This document shows positions 8,746 through 23,812 of a stretch of DNA of 64,000 nucleotides, in pieces (position 1 is the stretch's first letter; every line of letters starts with the position of its first letter). Both the position numbers and the translations under genes were made by a program. Where the stretch lies: the NCBI RefSeq assembly GCF_003369915.1, contig NC_046673.1:8106001-8170000 (forward strand), written 5' to 3'. Under the pieces are notes generated by a model that ran no database searches, was not told the DNA's origin, and saw only the letters and a program-made list of their open reading frames with translations. Source of the DNA: Drosophila miranda. Taxonomy: Eukaryota > Arthropoda > Insecta > Diptera > Drosophilidae.

Positions 8746-11700
8746 TTGGATGTGAGTGATAAATAAGACCCGACTGGGAGATCCGAACAAACCACCTACA
8801 AATGACTCTAATAATTATATATATATGTTGTCGCAACTGTAATTTGTGACCCAGAAAACGTTGTTCTGCCTTTTATATTATTAATATTTATCCTACCTGG
8901 AAGATGCAGTATTTGCATACAAATTGCTGTACACTAAAAAAATAGCCAATTTGAATGGCTCATATCTCCTAAACTCAAAACTCTGATATTTTTCAAGTTT
9001 CCATTTTAAAAAGTCCTTGAAAGTTCTCTAGAAAATTATGTTTGTTACCTCTTTTTGGCCGAGGCCTCTTTGTTGCGGTGCCACGTCTTGGGGCGACCTT
9101 CCGTTCGCAAAGTGAGAACCTCTAATAAGCATCGTAGTAGCAGTACAGCTAAGAGCTAAGAGATAGCCGTAAGATACGAATGACAAATTCCGTTTGTATA
9201 TGGCTCAAAAAAAGATGATCAATATTGTAGCATATCACATACAACGATTGTTGTGTGTGGCGGTGCCACTCGAGCTGGTCGGGGGTGTATCGGGCAGGAC
9301 TGGTGCACGCGCTGGCTCCGGCTGTATGATCGGTAGTATGGGGGGGTTCCTATACTGGTCCTTTCCTATACGTGCTCGCGTCGATACCTTATCTTATTAT
9401 TATTTTTTTCGCGTGCGATACCCTGCGTATGACCGTATGACTAGTGTTAGGGGGTTGGGGAAGGAGGATGAGGAGGCTGGGGGAATTAGAAGGGACAAAG
9501 GAATTAAGGGGACAGGGAAGTGGGCTTCCGCGTTGCATATCCGAACCGACGGGTAGCTGTGCTGGTGTTGGATGCAACAGCCATGGCCCTCCCAACCTTG
9601 ATCATCCTAATTCCGAAGAAAATATGGCTTATGGATGATCCCTTTTCTCGCCGGGGGTCATACCTCACTCTCCCTCATCGATCCCTAAACAAAAATCTTC
9701 TAACAATTCATTTCCAAATCTTTAACAATATTTATTTTTATCGATAGTGCCTAAAGCTAAATACATGGGTAGAAGGAAAATGATATATAGTTATGGGGTG
9801 AGTATAAGCTAGGGCAATAAGAGAATTAAAACTATAGGAATAATAATTTTAAATAATAGGAATAAAATATATGATCTCAAAAACAGGTGGTAGGGTACTG
9901 GGAATAATTTAACGAATAATAACAATAATAATGAATATTTAAGTAGGAACTTTTGTAATTTAAGATTTCTTCATTTTCGGTATTTTTGTATTAATGCAGA
10001 AGTAAGGGTAACTAATCACCGTCGCATAGGTGTGAAGCACCTGCTGCCGCTGATCTGCGCTAAAGCTTACAGCTTCCAAAGCTCTTGAGCTTTGCGTGGG
10101 CTTAAGGCCTCTTTACAACAAAAAAAAAAAGCTCCAACATAATTTAGGGAAAAATCAAAGACTACGGGCGACCGGGCTCATGTATGGTTTTTTCTTTTGT
10201 CTCTTTATGTTAAAAGTTTATAAACGTTAACTGGGAGTTTGTTCACTTACGTACTTTCATGTTCCGGCCACGTCCAAAAGATCTTTCGGCGAGGGGAATA
10301 CCTGTAAGTTTTAGAGAGAGAGCACACACACATGCACACGCATGACCACGGCTAACACCAGATTATCTTGATCTTCTTTTTCTTTTTGTTTAGGGCTTTT
10401 TTTTTTTTTGAGCATATATAGTTCATAAATCAAATTATTCCATCTTTAACTTCTATATTTTATACTTTATTCAATATTTATTCGTTTATTTAGATTCGTT
10501 GGGGTAGGTCTTGATCCATAGACCAAGGTGTGGGCGCACGGAAAAAGCTCCAAGCAGCTGGTTTCGTTTTATATGCACAAAGGGGTCAACGGCCTAACAA
10601 GCGCACATAAGTTCTTTGGGAATAAACGCACAATGGGCCACAAGAGCATCATACGAGTTCTGCCCGTTCCGTTGGGGTTTATTTAATACATTTAACCTTC
10701 ACATGTCATGATCTGGCTTTTAGGTTAGGGCGAAGCACGGTGACAAAAAAAATTCGGGTCAGGGTCTCTTTTTCCTTGGACGGGTCTGGTTATTCCTGGC
10801 AAGGAAGATCACTTGGCACTTTTTGTTTAAGGCTCTTGGCCCGGTGGCTGGATGGCTCACTCTCGGTCGCGACGGCTCGCGTTGGGGCGGCGAAGAGCTC
10901 GCTGCTGCCGGCGCTAAAGCTCGGAAACGGCTGAGGGGCCGCTCTCTGTCGGCGCTGAAGCTCGGGAACTGCTGAAGGGCTCGCTGTGGTGGATGGCGTT
11001 GGGGCTTTAGGTGGAGCTTCCCAACTCTACGGTGGACCGCGTTGGCGGAGGGCGTTGGGGCGTTGGGTGGAGCTTCCCAACTCTACGGTGGCCCGCTTTG
11101 GGGCGATCGTCAGAAAATTCGCACCATCCTCTGCACCGTGGATCGGGGATTGGTTTCTCGTCTGGGTGGATGGGGTCTTTCTTCCGAAAGGCCGGCGGAT
11201 CGTGCTGGTCTCCCAAGAACTTTTATTTGATTTTTACCTTTTATTAATTTTTATTTTTTTTGAGCTGGATAAGTACGTCCGTACTGTTCGGATACCACGA
11301 GGAGAGAGACAGCTGCTTCTCCCGGAAATCAAGGCCTCATCCCCTCGTTCTTCCCTTTTTCTTTATCGATTTGTCAAAATGACAGTGGGAGGAGGAGGCC
11401 GATTAAAACGTCAGCCAAACAAAATAATATGGGCAGCCCACGGTGACGAAGCGCACCCAGTAGATGGCGTGTTAAAAGCTTAGCTTTCTTGGACCCAACA
11501 GAAGACTTAGCCTATTCGCGTAGCATAATTTTAGGGAAAATTAAGACGTCGATGCAAACAATTTTTTCTTACAACAAGCGCACTACAATATCGGATATCT
11601 GAAATAGAAACGAACGGTCTGCCGGACTGGTTTGTGGTCTCCTCTCTTGTTTTCCATTTCATGATTCCATGCCCACTTCTTCTTGTCTCTTCTACATATT

Positions 11701-12150
11701 TGGTGTTTTTTAACCTGGTCTAACCTTCAGCTCCTTTACAGCTCCCCAGAATCTGTCAACTTCCCATCGCTTGTCCTGCTCCACCCTTCCTGTGCCCTTT
11801 CCGTTTCTCTTCCATCACCCATCACATTCTGTTCAGCGTGTTATCCACTTTTGGCGATTTACGACTCCCGACCGTTTAAAGTCAGCGATGCGATGCGTTG
11901 ATGCTGCAAAGGATTCCTCCGACTCAGCCAGCTGTCAGCAGGTGACTGCCCACTGGAGAGGTGAAGTCGAGGACGTGGTGGAGCACACTCATGTGTGTGT
12001 CGCTGGAGAGTAGAGGAGTGATGCTACAAGAGGGGGGGTAGTGTGGCGAGAAAGCATTACAGACAGTCCGCTGACTGGCGGATATATTTGTTGCGGTTAA
12101 ATAAATTCTAAAATAAGGAAACTGTTTTCATTTTTTTTTCCCCCTCCAAG
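8746..12150. other. Non-coding block, partly GC-rich, with possible old TE content
   Basis: No gene is supported. The sequence has several G-rich open frames with no family resemblance. Two similar words (near 10,138 and 11,525, around ATAATTTTAGGGAAAA) hint at an internally duplicated, TE-derived block, but I cannot assign a family or ends. Confidence 0.3.
10910..11100. repeat. Short tandem duplications (about 41 bp and 56 bp periods)
   Basis: GGCGCTAAAGCTCGG at 10,910 recurs as GGCGCTGAAGCTCGG at 10,951 (period 41). GTTGGGGC followed by GGTGGAGCTTCCCAACTCTA occurs from 10,998 and again from 11,054 (period 56). The repeats are imperfect, so they are not very recent. Confidence 0.7.
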
Positions 12151-15100
12151 TGGTCCCCAACTTGCTAGCCCTTTTGCTTTGCTTATTTCATACAATTTTA
12201 GACCAAGATAAATCTTAAATTAGAATAAATAGTCCTTCAGCTTATATGAATATATTAAACTCGTACTACAGACATAGTTTTGTATATATTTTTCCTTATT
12301 TTATAAGCCCTTGTTTTATTGCCGCTGCTTGTTGCAGCAAAGCGAAATGGCTATTTATATTTTTTTTTAATTCCGTTTGTGTGTGCAGGTTTTTCTTGTT
12401 CTCCTTTTATTTTATAATACAAGTATTCTCTGGTAAATTTCTTAAAACATTCATGATAAAACCGATAAAACTCTGGCACCGAACCCACTTTTACTGATAA
12501 ACTTAGACCTCCGAAAATGAATAATTAATTGTCAAATGTGAGCCAGCTTTTCACATACTTGAGCAAGGATCTACATATAAGGGTATACATTGTTTGTAGG
12601 GACAGACTTTCCCTCCTGTTTTTCGTTATTTTGGTTTCTAGTGCTGGCCACTTCAGTGTTTCCGCTCGCTGGCCAGAGTAGCAGATAGCAGAGATTCGCT
12701 GTGAAAGCGAACAGAGAGAAGGGCAGCATCAAGATCTGTCTGGAAGGAACGGCCTCCGTTCGATTGGGCGTGGCTGTGAAATGGCCTGGCGCGGATGTAG
12801 CTCGTAAATTTGTTAGTTTATTAGCGCAATTTCCGTTGCTAATTAATTTCCAGGCCACGAACACTCACACACACGAAAATAAAGAAGGAGAGAAGAGCAA
12901 TAGAAAGACCGCATCTGGCTGTAAAGGCATTTTGCTTTGGCGCCATAAGAGAATCTAACTGACATGCAACTTGCCCTTTTTGGAACTGCACAGGAAAGCA
13001 CTGGAGTATGAATGTGACTAGAGAATGCACTATTGCCTGATAGTTTCCTTGGCTGTACCCAATGCAAACAAGCTTGGGAACATTACTATATTTAATTTCA
13101 CAATATCCAAGTATTTGAGTTTCATTAGCCTGAAAGCTAAGGTAATGAGTGTTTTTCCAGGGTATTGGCCTATAAAAACAAATTCAGCATAAAAGCAGCC
13201 GCCACGAGAACGGCCAACGACAAGCTATAAATTATAATTTCCAAGACATGTTTTCGGCGGATGGTGGCAGAGAAATGTGGAGCGATGGCGGGGCGGGGAG
13301 TGTATGACTTTGACAAGTTTTGATGATGTGTGCCCGGCATCCTTGTACCAACCTACTGCTCACTCCTCCTATCTGCAGCTGCTCCTCGTCATCGTCGTCG
13401 TCATCGTCGGCTTCATGTAGGCAACATTTTTCAATTAACAAACGAACGAAAAATATATGACATGCCACCCAAAAGCACACACACACCCGTCTAGAGGAGC
13501 CACTCGACATGAGAAACGGTGCCAGGCGGAACCCCCTGCCAAAGGCATCTCGTCCACCCTCCCCACATTCACACTGACATACTGATACACATATGTTGTG
13601 TATGTGTATGTACGTTTGTACATACATACATCATTTTTCATAGGCTTTCAGCCTGCCGCAACCTCACGTCCCTTGGCTTCGAATCAAAGCGCCGAAAACG
13701 GCCTGTCAAACGAGCGGCGCAAAGGAAAGGAGCGGGCGCGCCCACGATGGAGTCCGTCGAGAGGTCGGATTAGAGGGTAGCTAACTAACTAACTAACTAG
13801 CAAGGGAGAAAAGTTGGCCCAGCCGGGTCGAAGCTCCTAGTACTCATAACATTGATAGGGATACTCTTTTTTTTTTTGTCCTTATAGCAATTCGGGACAT
13901 TAAGGGGATAGGATCTGTCCTAAGCATCCACAATGCGAAAACTCGAACTTCACGAAAAAAGGCCAAATATTTTCTACTATCTTCTACTAAAAAAAATAAA
14001 GGGAAAACATTGCGCCAGCCGAGCACAATCCTTGATAATGCTACACGTATAATACTCACAGACTCCGGAAGGGTATACAAACTAGACAGGACGAAAAATA
14101 GGAAAGAAAAAGTGTATATATAGTATATGTTTGTATGTCTCTGATGTACTTGTGTCATTCGTTTCGCCTTGGCAAAATGACAAGCGAAATGTTTTCTGTT
14201 TCTGCCACAAAATTTCATTTAGAAAAAGGGTTATTAATAATATCAAATTTGACGCTGGGCGGCCATTACACAGAAACTTCCTCTCCTCACACATGTATCT
14301 CTCCCTCTTACTACCCTTGTCGTTATGTGTGTTTGTGTGTTTGGGTCCTGTCCTGTCCTTTTGGGCGTTTTGTGGCGCGCTAAACACCTGCTATTTTATG
14401 ATTTTATTAGGCACTCAACACGCCACACGAACTGGGGCAAGGATCGACAGACTTGCAGGTTGCTGCTACAAGGTTCATGTAGACCTGGCTCGTAGCTTGA
14501 CAGCTGAAAGGGAACATTAAACATAGCTACATATATCATGAGCTTTGAAGGAATAGATTGCCAGAGAAGGAAACATTAATTTAATGTATTGTACAAAAAA
14601 TATAAATATAATACAAAAATCTTACACATTTAAAGCATGATTTTAAGTTTATAATGTTTATTTTTGTATTCTTTGCAATTAAATTCAATTTTCTCCTTCG
14701 AGTATGCCTATTAGTCGTATTGCTTCATTCCTCGCTTAAGCTGCGCTCTATAATTATTTTTATTGCTATTTCATATTATATTTGTATGCTAATTTTCTCC
14801 GATTTTCAATTTGAGTTTATCAATAGTCAATATTATACATTATTCTGGTCTAAAAAGTACTCATTGTCTGCATTTTTCCCACCTCTTGCTGGAAAAGACA
14901 ATCCCAAAAAGGGCTGCCAAGGAGATGGAGACCCCGCAAAGAGCACTGTACCATTGCTTCAAAGCTGAAACTGTCCCTATACGTTCGAATCTGTCCCGAA
15001 CGTTTTTGTACCTTTCCCGACACTCGACTCCGGACTTTCGCTCGATTCAATGCTATGAGCGGCAGGTTGGCTTGGGGCAGCACCAGCACCTAGTAGAGCG

Positions 15101-18100
15101 CAGAGCGCAGAGGTTGGGAGGCTAGAGTGTTTGGCTGGCGGACTGCGATGGCGACTGCGACGACGGCGCCTTCGACTGCCCGGCGGTGGTTGTATAAACG
15201 TTTCCCCATAAATAAACTACCAAATATAAAATATGCATATGAATGCTGGCCTCACTTCCACACGGCAACACAAAGGCGTCCCATACACACACACTGGTAC
15301 GGAAATTTAAATTGATTCAACTCCCACACAAGTCCACACCTTCATTCTGACACACACACGGATACACACAAAAACACAGCGAAGATTCCCATGAACACAC
15401 ATTGAAAGCCGAATGAAAGGAGAAAAAAAAATGCATTTTAAAGCGAAGCAATTTGAATGCCATCGCCAGTTGAATGAATATTGAGGCCCAGGACGACGAC
15501 CAGGAACAGCAGGTCCAGGACCATGAAAATCACTTCAGCTTGCTGCTGCAGCAGAGTGAAATTTCAGCCAATTTTCATGTAATTAACAACAACACGTAGA
15601 GCGTAGAGGCGCTCGAAGCAACGTAATTTCAGCGACGACAACAAAATTAATAAATAAGTAAGCGAAAACTCGCCAATCAAAGGGAAAGATACGAGTACGA
15701 GTACTATGCACCAAAGAGCAGGGCGAGGCCGACAGATAAACAGGGCGATGATGTGAAATTAAACAGCGCATTAACAAGGTTAAGAGGTCACTAACAGCAG
15801 AAAGATAGACACACACAGGGACTGGCAGGGTGAAAATTGGTAAGCCAGCGAGAATGGAAAAATTGAGAAAAATTAATTACAGCTTTAAAGCTGTTCTTTG
15901 ATCGAAACAGGTAGGAATTCATGCTTAAGAGACAGTCAATTTATGACGGAGGGAATGTGTCTTATGTGCACTTTAAAGACCGCAGCTGTTGAGAACTGTT
16001 GAAGATGAATAGTTACTGGGCATTGCTGAACTACAATAAATTACAATTTGAGCCCAAGCTGACATCCTGCCCAAAATTAAGTGATCTGGTGTTTGATATA
16101 ATGACACAAATTGCTCGTAAGTATAGTACTTATTTGTGCAGAGTTTAGGGCAACGTCTCAGATTGCTTTCAGACTCAGAAAACCCATATTTAAATGGAAT
16201 TTTCGCTTTTAAATATAAAATATTGCAATTAAATAGACTTCAATTTTATTTAAGTCTATTAAAAGTCTTTTTAATACGACCCATATTAAATTTATTTGTA
16301 AAGCCAATGAGCTCTTTTACTAGCTGTTGAAGTTAGATTTAAATAAAAAGTCGAGCGCATAAAAAAGGCGCATAATTTGTTGTTATATGTAGAGCGGTTA
16401 TACGTATGCTTATGTACGTACATATATTTCAATTTATTGGTAGACTAAAGCATGTTGGTTGTATGTGTGTGATGTGGTTGTATGTACGATGTGATTCCGA
16501 TGGTTGCGAAGATCGGTTCGACGATAATTAGGGGCAGGCGGACCCCAGTGCCCGTGCCCTAATGCAAGTGAGCGCACTAACCTCTCTTTAGAGGCTGAGA
16601 GGGCTGAGCGAACAACCCGGGCTCGGGCGAGAGAACAGCTAAATGTGAAACGAAGAAGGATGATGGTTAGAAAGAAGAACGGAAGAACGACCGAAAGATC
16701 GGTAAAACAATGATGTGGTACAGTGGGCAATATAAATAGCGAACAATATTGGTGGATTTACGTTACGTTACTCTGCACCACTGGCCCTCTGGCTATTATC
16801 TAATAAATTTGTACACTAATATCGGGCTGGGAAATCCGACACTAGTTGTTATATTAAATTTTTAGGAAAATATTTTCATATTCATTTCAATATTTAAGTG
16901 AAAATGTACGTTCATTCCTACTATCGGGGCAAATAGAAGGGCAAGAATATTTTAAACTAAGTGTAACTATTCAAATCTCTGGTATTTTTTCTTTGGGTCG
17001 ATGGTTTGTGTAGGAAATGATTTTTTCATTGCGTGTTACTTCTACTTTTTAGATTTCCGAAATAATAGGAAATAAATTTATCATATAACAAGTGTAGCAT
17101 AGAAAAAAAATGTTAAGAAAGAATAGAAACCTTGAATGGACATTCAAACAATTTCTTTCTTTAAACGTACTTATTTTTCCCTTTTTCATTAGACTTCATC
17201 ATCATTTATAATACGTTTCTTTATTAGGAATTTCCCCACCAGGACGTGTCAATTTCGTATTCATAAAAAGCTAAGACACATTCAACACAAAACAAAAAGT
17301 TTTACCGACCCTAAATTGATTTCCTTGGAGACAAATTACCAAAGCAGTTGAAACACGCACACCACAACATTTTATGGAAGCAAACATTTTTTTTGGTCAG
17401 ACATTAAAAAATTTAAAAATACTTGTACATGGAGCCCCGATCCCCAATCAGCCTGCTCTGCTCCGGCCGCTATTAAAGCACCAGACAGGGTATTCATTAA
17501 AGCATCCGTTGGTGATAAGTAAATTGATTTTCTTTGAATATGTCTCACCGTCAGTTTCCCGTATCACCATATCACCAGCCGAAAATCCCTCTTATTGCTG
17601 TGGGTACGCACTCTCTGGTCTAATGGTTTCTTATTTCAGTTCACAAAATTACCCAAAACTTTCCTGTTTCCCTTCTCGCTTTTGCGATCCACACATGCGT
17701 ATCTAATTCAAATTTTGTTGAAAATTAACAAAATATGGGAAATGGCAACTGGGAAGTATGAAAGAGGGAGACGCTGGTCAGGAGCTGTATAGCCTGGCAG
17801 GTAATATATACATATTAAGTGAACATCTACATATGTATATAAATGAGTGTACCTTGGTGGGTTGATGTGGCTAGAATGGATGTGGATGTGGCAGTAGGTG
17901 ACTTGAGGTAGAGCGGTTTAACTGGTGGAAGACGATTTAATGCATACAAAATGATTTACACGCCGCTGGCCAAAGATAATATGAGAGATGGGTTGTGTTG
18001 GGGATGCGCTGAGGAAGCTCCAGGGTATTCTTAATCCTCCCCTCCCGCCCACTTTAATGCACGTATGTATGCAAAACATCCCACTCATCTCCCAGCACAT

Positions 18101-21100
18101 CATTCGCTCCGCTCTTCTGTTATCTGGCCGGAGCTCAGTTTTTGTGCTTGGCTTGCAATTGCAGCCCTTCCAGCTATACCGCTCTACACACACACACACA
18201 CACGCACACCCACACACGCTCTTAACACTCCACTGCACCACCTTGCACCCACTGCACCCACTTGCCAGCCCCTCCTTCTCTTAGTACCCGACAACCGCCT
18301 TTCTGTGCTTCACAAAATCAGGCAGCGCTGAAAAGTATGCTATGCTTTTTGCCCTCAATGCCTAGGCCTCCAACAACGCCCAAACCTCTATAGCTCTCTA
18401 TCTCTGTCTTTTTTCCCTCAATATCCCTCTTGCTCTCTTTCTCTTATTGCCAGCTTGCATTTCCAAGCCAGGAGCCAGGAGCCAGGAGCCTGACAGCCCA
18501 TCAAGCTGAAATCTCTGATGATACGAAATCAGCATAAACAACAACAACCGTAGATATCAGAGGGGGTGGTGGTGGTGGTTGTTGGGCGGGTTTTAGAGAT
18601 GGGGGTAAGTAGAGAGTGTGTGGCACGGGTGTGGGTAAGGCGAGTGGGAAGCTCCCGCGTTTATGGCACAAAGCAACTACAAATAGGGTTAACAGCCAGT
18701 GTAATTTTCATATTACCAGGCTTTGGAAAAACTGCAGGCGATTTCATACGCCCCTCCATTTCCACCTCCGCCCTCACCTCGAGCTTCCAGACCGAACCAC
18801 TCCTCCCACCATGGTTTATCTTTGAGGTACATATGTACATACATACATATGTATGTATGCCCTCTGCTCCGTAGAGTTCGTTGAACGCATTTCCAGTAGG
18901 AAAATTTTTTATTTTTTTTAGTGCTTGATCGGTGCGTATGAAAACTAGATTTTGTTTAAGACCATGGCTTATATGATACATGCGTCTGTATTTTAATAAT
19001 TTCCACTGTAAGGGTATAAATTGGCTATGAATATTTTTCTACAATTCTAAAAGAAACAACACACCTTGTTGGCTGTTTACTGGCTTTCTGTGGCTTTAAT
19101 TCGTATAATATATTCAGGGATCTATTGTTAGTTCCTTACAAGTGGGTAGCAATCCGTTCCCGCTTCCGAAGCCGTAAATGATCACACCACACAATATTTC
19201 ACAGTGTATATTAATTTTCTTTTATCGATCTCTTAAAATAAAGATTTTTCTTACAGTCTTCAATAGTTGCCTAGCTGTAGGGAAACTCATCTCTAAATTC
19301 TTTTGCCTGTTTCCATGCCTTCCCAAGCCTCTTGATGTCATATGGAATGCTGTATATTCATCTCGACTATCCCCTCGAACTATGTAAAATGGGCAAGTCC
19401 TGAAGTGGACGTGGGATAGGGAACACATGAGGATGTGGCAGTGTAAAGGGGAGAGAGGGGATTCAACGGCAAAGCAAACAAACCAAGAAAGTAAAATTAA
19501 AGCAGAAGCAACAACTGGAAGCAGACTCTCAAAACATATCGGACCCGAGATGGCATTTGATAGACAAGCCAATCTACACGGGTCCCAAAGGAAGAGGATC
19601 CACCTTACGGTGACGGTTACGGCTGATTCGCACAATACGATAAAAACTGGGCAGTCCGAATAATTTACGAAGAAGTTTGGCCAAAAAAGGTTGGTCCAAA
19701 GGCGAAGAAGGAGAACGGTGGCTATCAAAGGAACGAATGGTATGTTCTTGAGGCCTCGCTGGATTCTCGACATACATATGTATGTAAATATGTCTGTATC
19801 CATTAATCAAACATACAAATTTTATATATAAATAAATTATATTAATTGAATTAATTTAATTTTTATTCGTATTATGCATTAAAGTGTACGAAACGCAATG
19901 GATAAATTGTTTAAAAAAGCCTTTTTTCGAAGAGAGGGATTTTATGGAAAATAGTTTTTATAATCCTAAAGAGGGGCTGATACAAAGAAATTCCTCAGGT
20001 TTATTTTGATCATTGTTTGGTTCGTTAACTGGAATAGCTATGCTGGTTCTATATTACTGTAATATGGTGCTAATGCTCTAATGTCTGTAAAAAGACCTTC
20101 AAACGAAAATGGGCCCCACAACATCACATCAGCTTCTGTATATACAAAGCGGTAGAAAGTAGTATGAATTCCCACCTGGAAACCACCGCAGGATCCAACG
20201 TCCTTTTAATTCCCTACAATACCATCATCAATGTTATACGTATATCTTCAGAATATGATAGCATTGTCGCTGGCTTCGCTCTTTTCTCTCTGTTGTATGC
20301 CATCTGTGGCTCGTTTTGTACATTTTTGATTGCTTGAGATGCCTTAGGTTTTTCCTGTGAATGTTATATACGTAGGTACCTTTACCGTTTTGCATATCAC
20401 TCTTCTTTTTCTTTCGCACTCTGTTTCAACTACTCGCTCTACTCGCTCTTTCTCACTTTCTCTATCCCCGGTGGAGTGTGCCAAAAATATAAATATGTTC
20501 CACGGCTTTACGCCATTATTATACGCACTGCCACCATTTCGCTCCTTGGACCCACTGCAGGCTCCCTGGCCACCCGCCTCACCGAATGATTCCACCTCTT
20601 CCACTTTCTTTCTCGTTCTCTCTCCAGCCTGGGCAGTGAATTTTTCTCATGTTTGTTGTTTTCCCTTTATTTATTTTTTATATATATTTTTGGCTTTGTC
20701 GCGTCGTGTGTTTTCTATGTGTTTGTGTCATGCAGTTGACGTGCGCTTATTTTCTATTCCGCTCCATATGTCACGCCAGTTCTCAGAGCACAGAGCTACA
20801 CGCACACAAGCAGACACAGACACAGACACAGAACCAGAAACACACCGATACATGTACGTACACAGATACATTAGGGGAGGCAGACAGAAATAAAGGCAGC
20901 AGGAAAAGCGGCTCTTTTGTTGTGCAGCGCTTCCATTTTTCGTTTTCATTCTTTTCTTCCCATTTTTTGGTTGCGATTTAATATACTCTACAGGCGGCAG
21001 GGCAGATTTCCAGATGTTGGGTAATACTATTTCATTGGGTACATCCGTATACTCGTATGTATTTTGCCATAGCTACTCATTCCTTCGATTTGAAAATTAA

Positions 21101-22889
21101 CTTTGAAACTAAACCAAACAGCTTGGGATTAAATTTCTGCAAATTATATAAATATTAAAATATTACTGTTATAAAACCATTACGAAAGCACATAAATCGA
21201 ACAGTTGGAGCTATTATTATTATCATTATATACAAAATTATCATACATATAAGTACTCTTCAGACATTGATTATCCCAAAAAACATATCCAAAGATATAT
21301 ACGATCCATATATTACGGATCCCATAGTACATAGATTCGAGTTCATGGTCGTTTTGGTCCAATTGATGGCTATAGGGTATTCAAGGTGCATATTAAACTC
21401 TTAGAGATATTTTCTACTCTTACTTCCTGTCCTTTTTGGTCTATGAATTTGCAGCGTTGTTGGTCCACGTGCATATGTATGTGCCTCGTGTCTATGTTGC
21501 ATGCGAGTTTCAGCGCCTGTGTGTGTGAAATTTTGTTGTATAAATTGCGTTGGGAATAAGAATTGAGTTCTAAAGAGATTTAATGGCATATTCTATCATT
21601 CTCTATCTCTTCTGCCTCTCTATCTCCTTTGCACTCCCTGCATTTCCATTTCTTTCCGGCTGTGGAACATCCTACTTGACTTCTGCCTCCTTGCCCGGTC
21701 TCATGCTCCTTCATTGCAAATGGGTCTAAACAATATGTGCTTGTATAAAGCATTTTGGCTTTGTCAATTTTGCATTTTCATTCCTTGAGCTCGGGAGAGT
21801 GAAGAGCGGAGTGGAGCGGAGGCGTGCGAGGAGGGAATTGAGTTGCAGTTCTGGTCAAATCACTCGAGTCCCGCTTCCTGTGTGCCATTAGTGAAGTATG
21901 TGTGAGCGTCTGTCACTCTCTCCATGGAATGAAAGACCCAACAAGGAATATCTTCATTTTCGTTTGTCCCAGAAAATAATCAAATTGCTTAAAAAGTAGT
22001 TTCAAAAGGTGATTCAACCATTTAAATACTTTTTATGGGCCCATAGAACTTTGCCGTCGAATGGCTGCACCATCTTTATCAAATGCCCAAGCTCGTCACG
22101 AATGCAGCCCCGGCAGAGGGGCGCTGCTGCATGACGCTGTGCAAATACTTACATACCTATATATGTAACGACCGAACTGTTCGTGTACTTGCAGAAAACT
22201 AATTATCGAATTAAACGTAACTAAACTAGCTATACATATCAATTATAATATTAAAAGTACTATGCAACAAAACTTTATGCTCTACACATTCGAAATCAAT
22301 TATTTTTGTTGGGCTAAGGGCTTAAACAATTTTTTAATTTTATTTCTGGATTGGTATTTGAAGAACTTTGAGAATCAATTGGGCATTTGAAAACTGAATA
22401 TGAACTCGTATCCTGCATTACTAGAAATTAAATGCATTCATTAGCTATTCAGGATGGTATAATTCTTTAAAACTAGTTGCAGCATACTCAAGTTTTGAGA
22501 TAAAAACAAGCCTACATTTCAAAAATAAACATTGAAGAAACCTGAACCATAGCGAAAATATTGTTCATACCACCATCGGTTTGGTTGCAGTTTTAAAAAC
22601 CAGTGTCGTTTTTGTTGCATAGTGTAATTAAACTAAAGTCGGCTGTCCGCCAGTGGAAATTGCTGTCAATTCATTTTGCCGCAGTTTAAATGCCGAAATT
22701 AATTTTATACCAAACAAAATAAAATAAGGGTTGATTCGGGACCGGGGCGATACGTACCCTAGTATATCCTTTGCTCCTACGGCAGCTTTAGAATACCGTC
22801 TTACGATACTGCGGCCGATTGTTCAACAAATGCGAAATGTTGATCCGTTCTTAGCCGATTCTTCTTTTATTCTGCTAGCAGAAAACAGT
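12151..22889. other. Long AT-rich non-coding region
   Basis: This is intron- or intergenic-type sequence. It holds scattered pyrimidine tracts, CA and TACATA microsatellites (for example CA repeats at about 18,186-18,210 and AGCC-AGG repeats near 18,470-18,492), and no ORF with family resemblance or splice-supported exon. It could be one large intron of a gene whose exons lie outside the window. Confidence 0.4.
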
Positions 22890-23042
22890 GAATAAAACTC
22901 GATTCATAGAAAATGATTGACGGACATGTATGTATTGTTAATCTACATCAACGCGTCGTTTAATACTGTCCGATATACGGGTATATTCATCTGCTCAAAA
23001 TCATAACCAGCCTGCGAGGGTATACAAATACGACATACCAAA

Positions 23043-23690
23043 ATGGAAAGATCGAAGGATATCAACCATACCAATGGCCAGGAGGAGTGCTACGGGAAAG
23101 GTCAAGCTATCTGCCCATATGGGTATGTGCGCAAGTATGTATCTGTGTTGACTGAAAATTTATTGTTTTTGTCATTAGCGCTGCGCAAATTCGTGGGACG
23201 TTGGTGGAACGTTGGAGGATGCGCAGAGGGGGTGAGCGGGTGTTGGGCTCTAGGGGTCTTGGCCAGAATTGATGTCGATGAGTTTTCGTTAATGTCCGAA
23301 TATTTATTAAATGGGATTGGTGAACGGAAATGCTCTGTATACTCGTAATGGTTGTGGGTCCAGAAGCGATCGTCGCTTGTTAATTGAAAAGGAAGATGCG
23401 GATGGGGTATAACACCGTCGAGAGTGTGTCTATATAAGTTTTGAAAGTCGTGCTGAGGTATTTTATCCATTCCCGTGAGAGAGCCGGACAGTTTCAGATG
23501 AAATGCTCCACGGTTTGGATGGCCCCGGATTCACCACACTTTCTGCAGCTGCTGCTCTCAACGATGAAATAAATAAACTGGTGCATATTTTCGTAGGTAA
23601 AATGCTGAATTTGTATTTAGCTTGGCTCGTTAAAGGACGTTTAATATGCAATCTTATATTTATCTTAGTTCTACACAAATCTAAAAACAA
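23043..23690 (-). mobile_element. LINE C-terminal fragment (RNase-H-type, CCHC), unit 1
   Basis: In one minus-strand frame near 23,540-23,440 the sequence reads SCRKCGESGA, then VEHFI, a stop, NCPALSREWIKYL. This is the CCHC-like tail found at the end of the ORF2 of many I/LOA/Jockey-group LINEs, with a stop where Cys is usual. The element is degenerate and lacks its reverse transcriptase here. Confidence 0.55.
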
Positions 23691-23812
23691 TTTTTCTTCT
23701 TACCTTCTTATACCTTCTTGAACACGGTTTAAATGTACATACTCGTATGCTGAATTCTTAACTTTTCTAAGCCGTTGCACATTTTATTTGTTTAGTTACT
23801 CAACGGTTTAAG

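Noticed and set aside
11400-12150. Possible solo LTR-like ending (TGTGGCGAGAAAG near 12,042, AATAAATTC, then TGGTCCCCAAC)
   Set aside because: No matching second end, target duplication or internal coding sequence could be found, so no element is called.
23043-23348. 101-128 aa plus-strand ORF (starts MERSKD or MQRSKD) in each unit
   Set aside because: It overlaps the minus-strand LINE tail with the CCHC motif and has no family resemblance.
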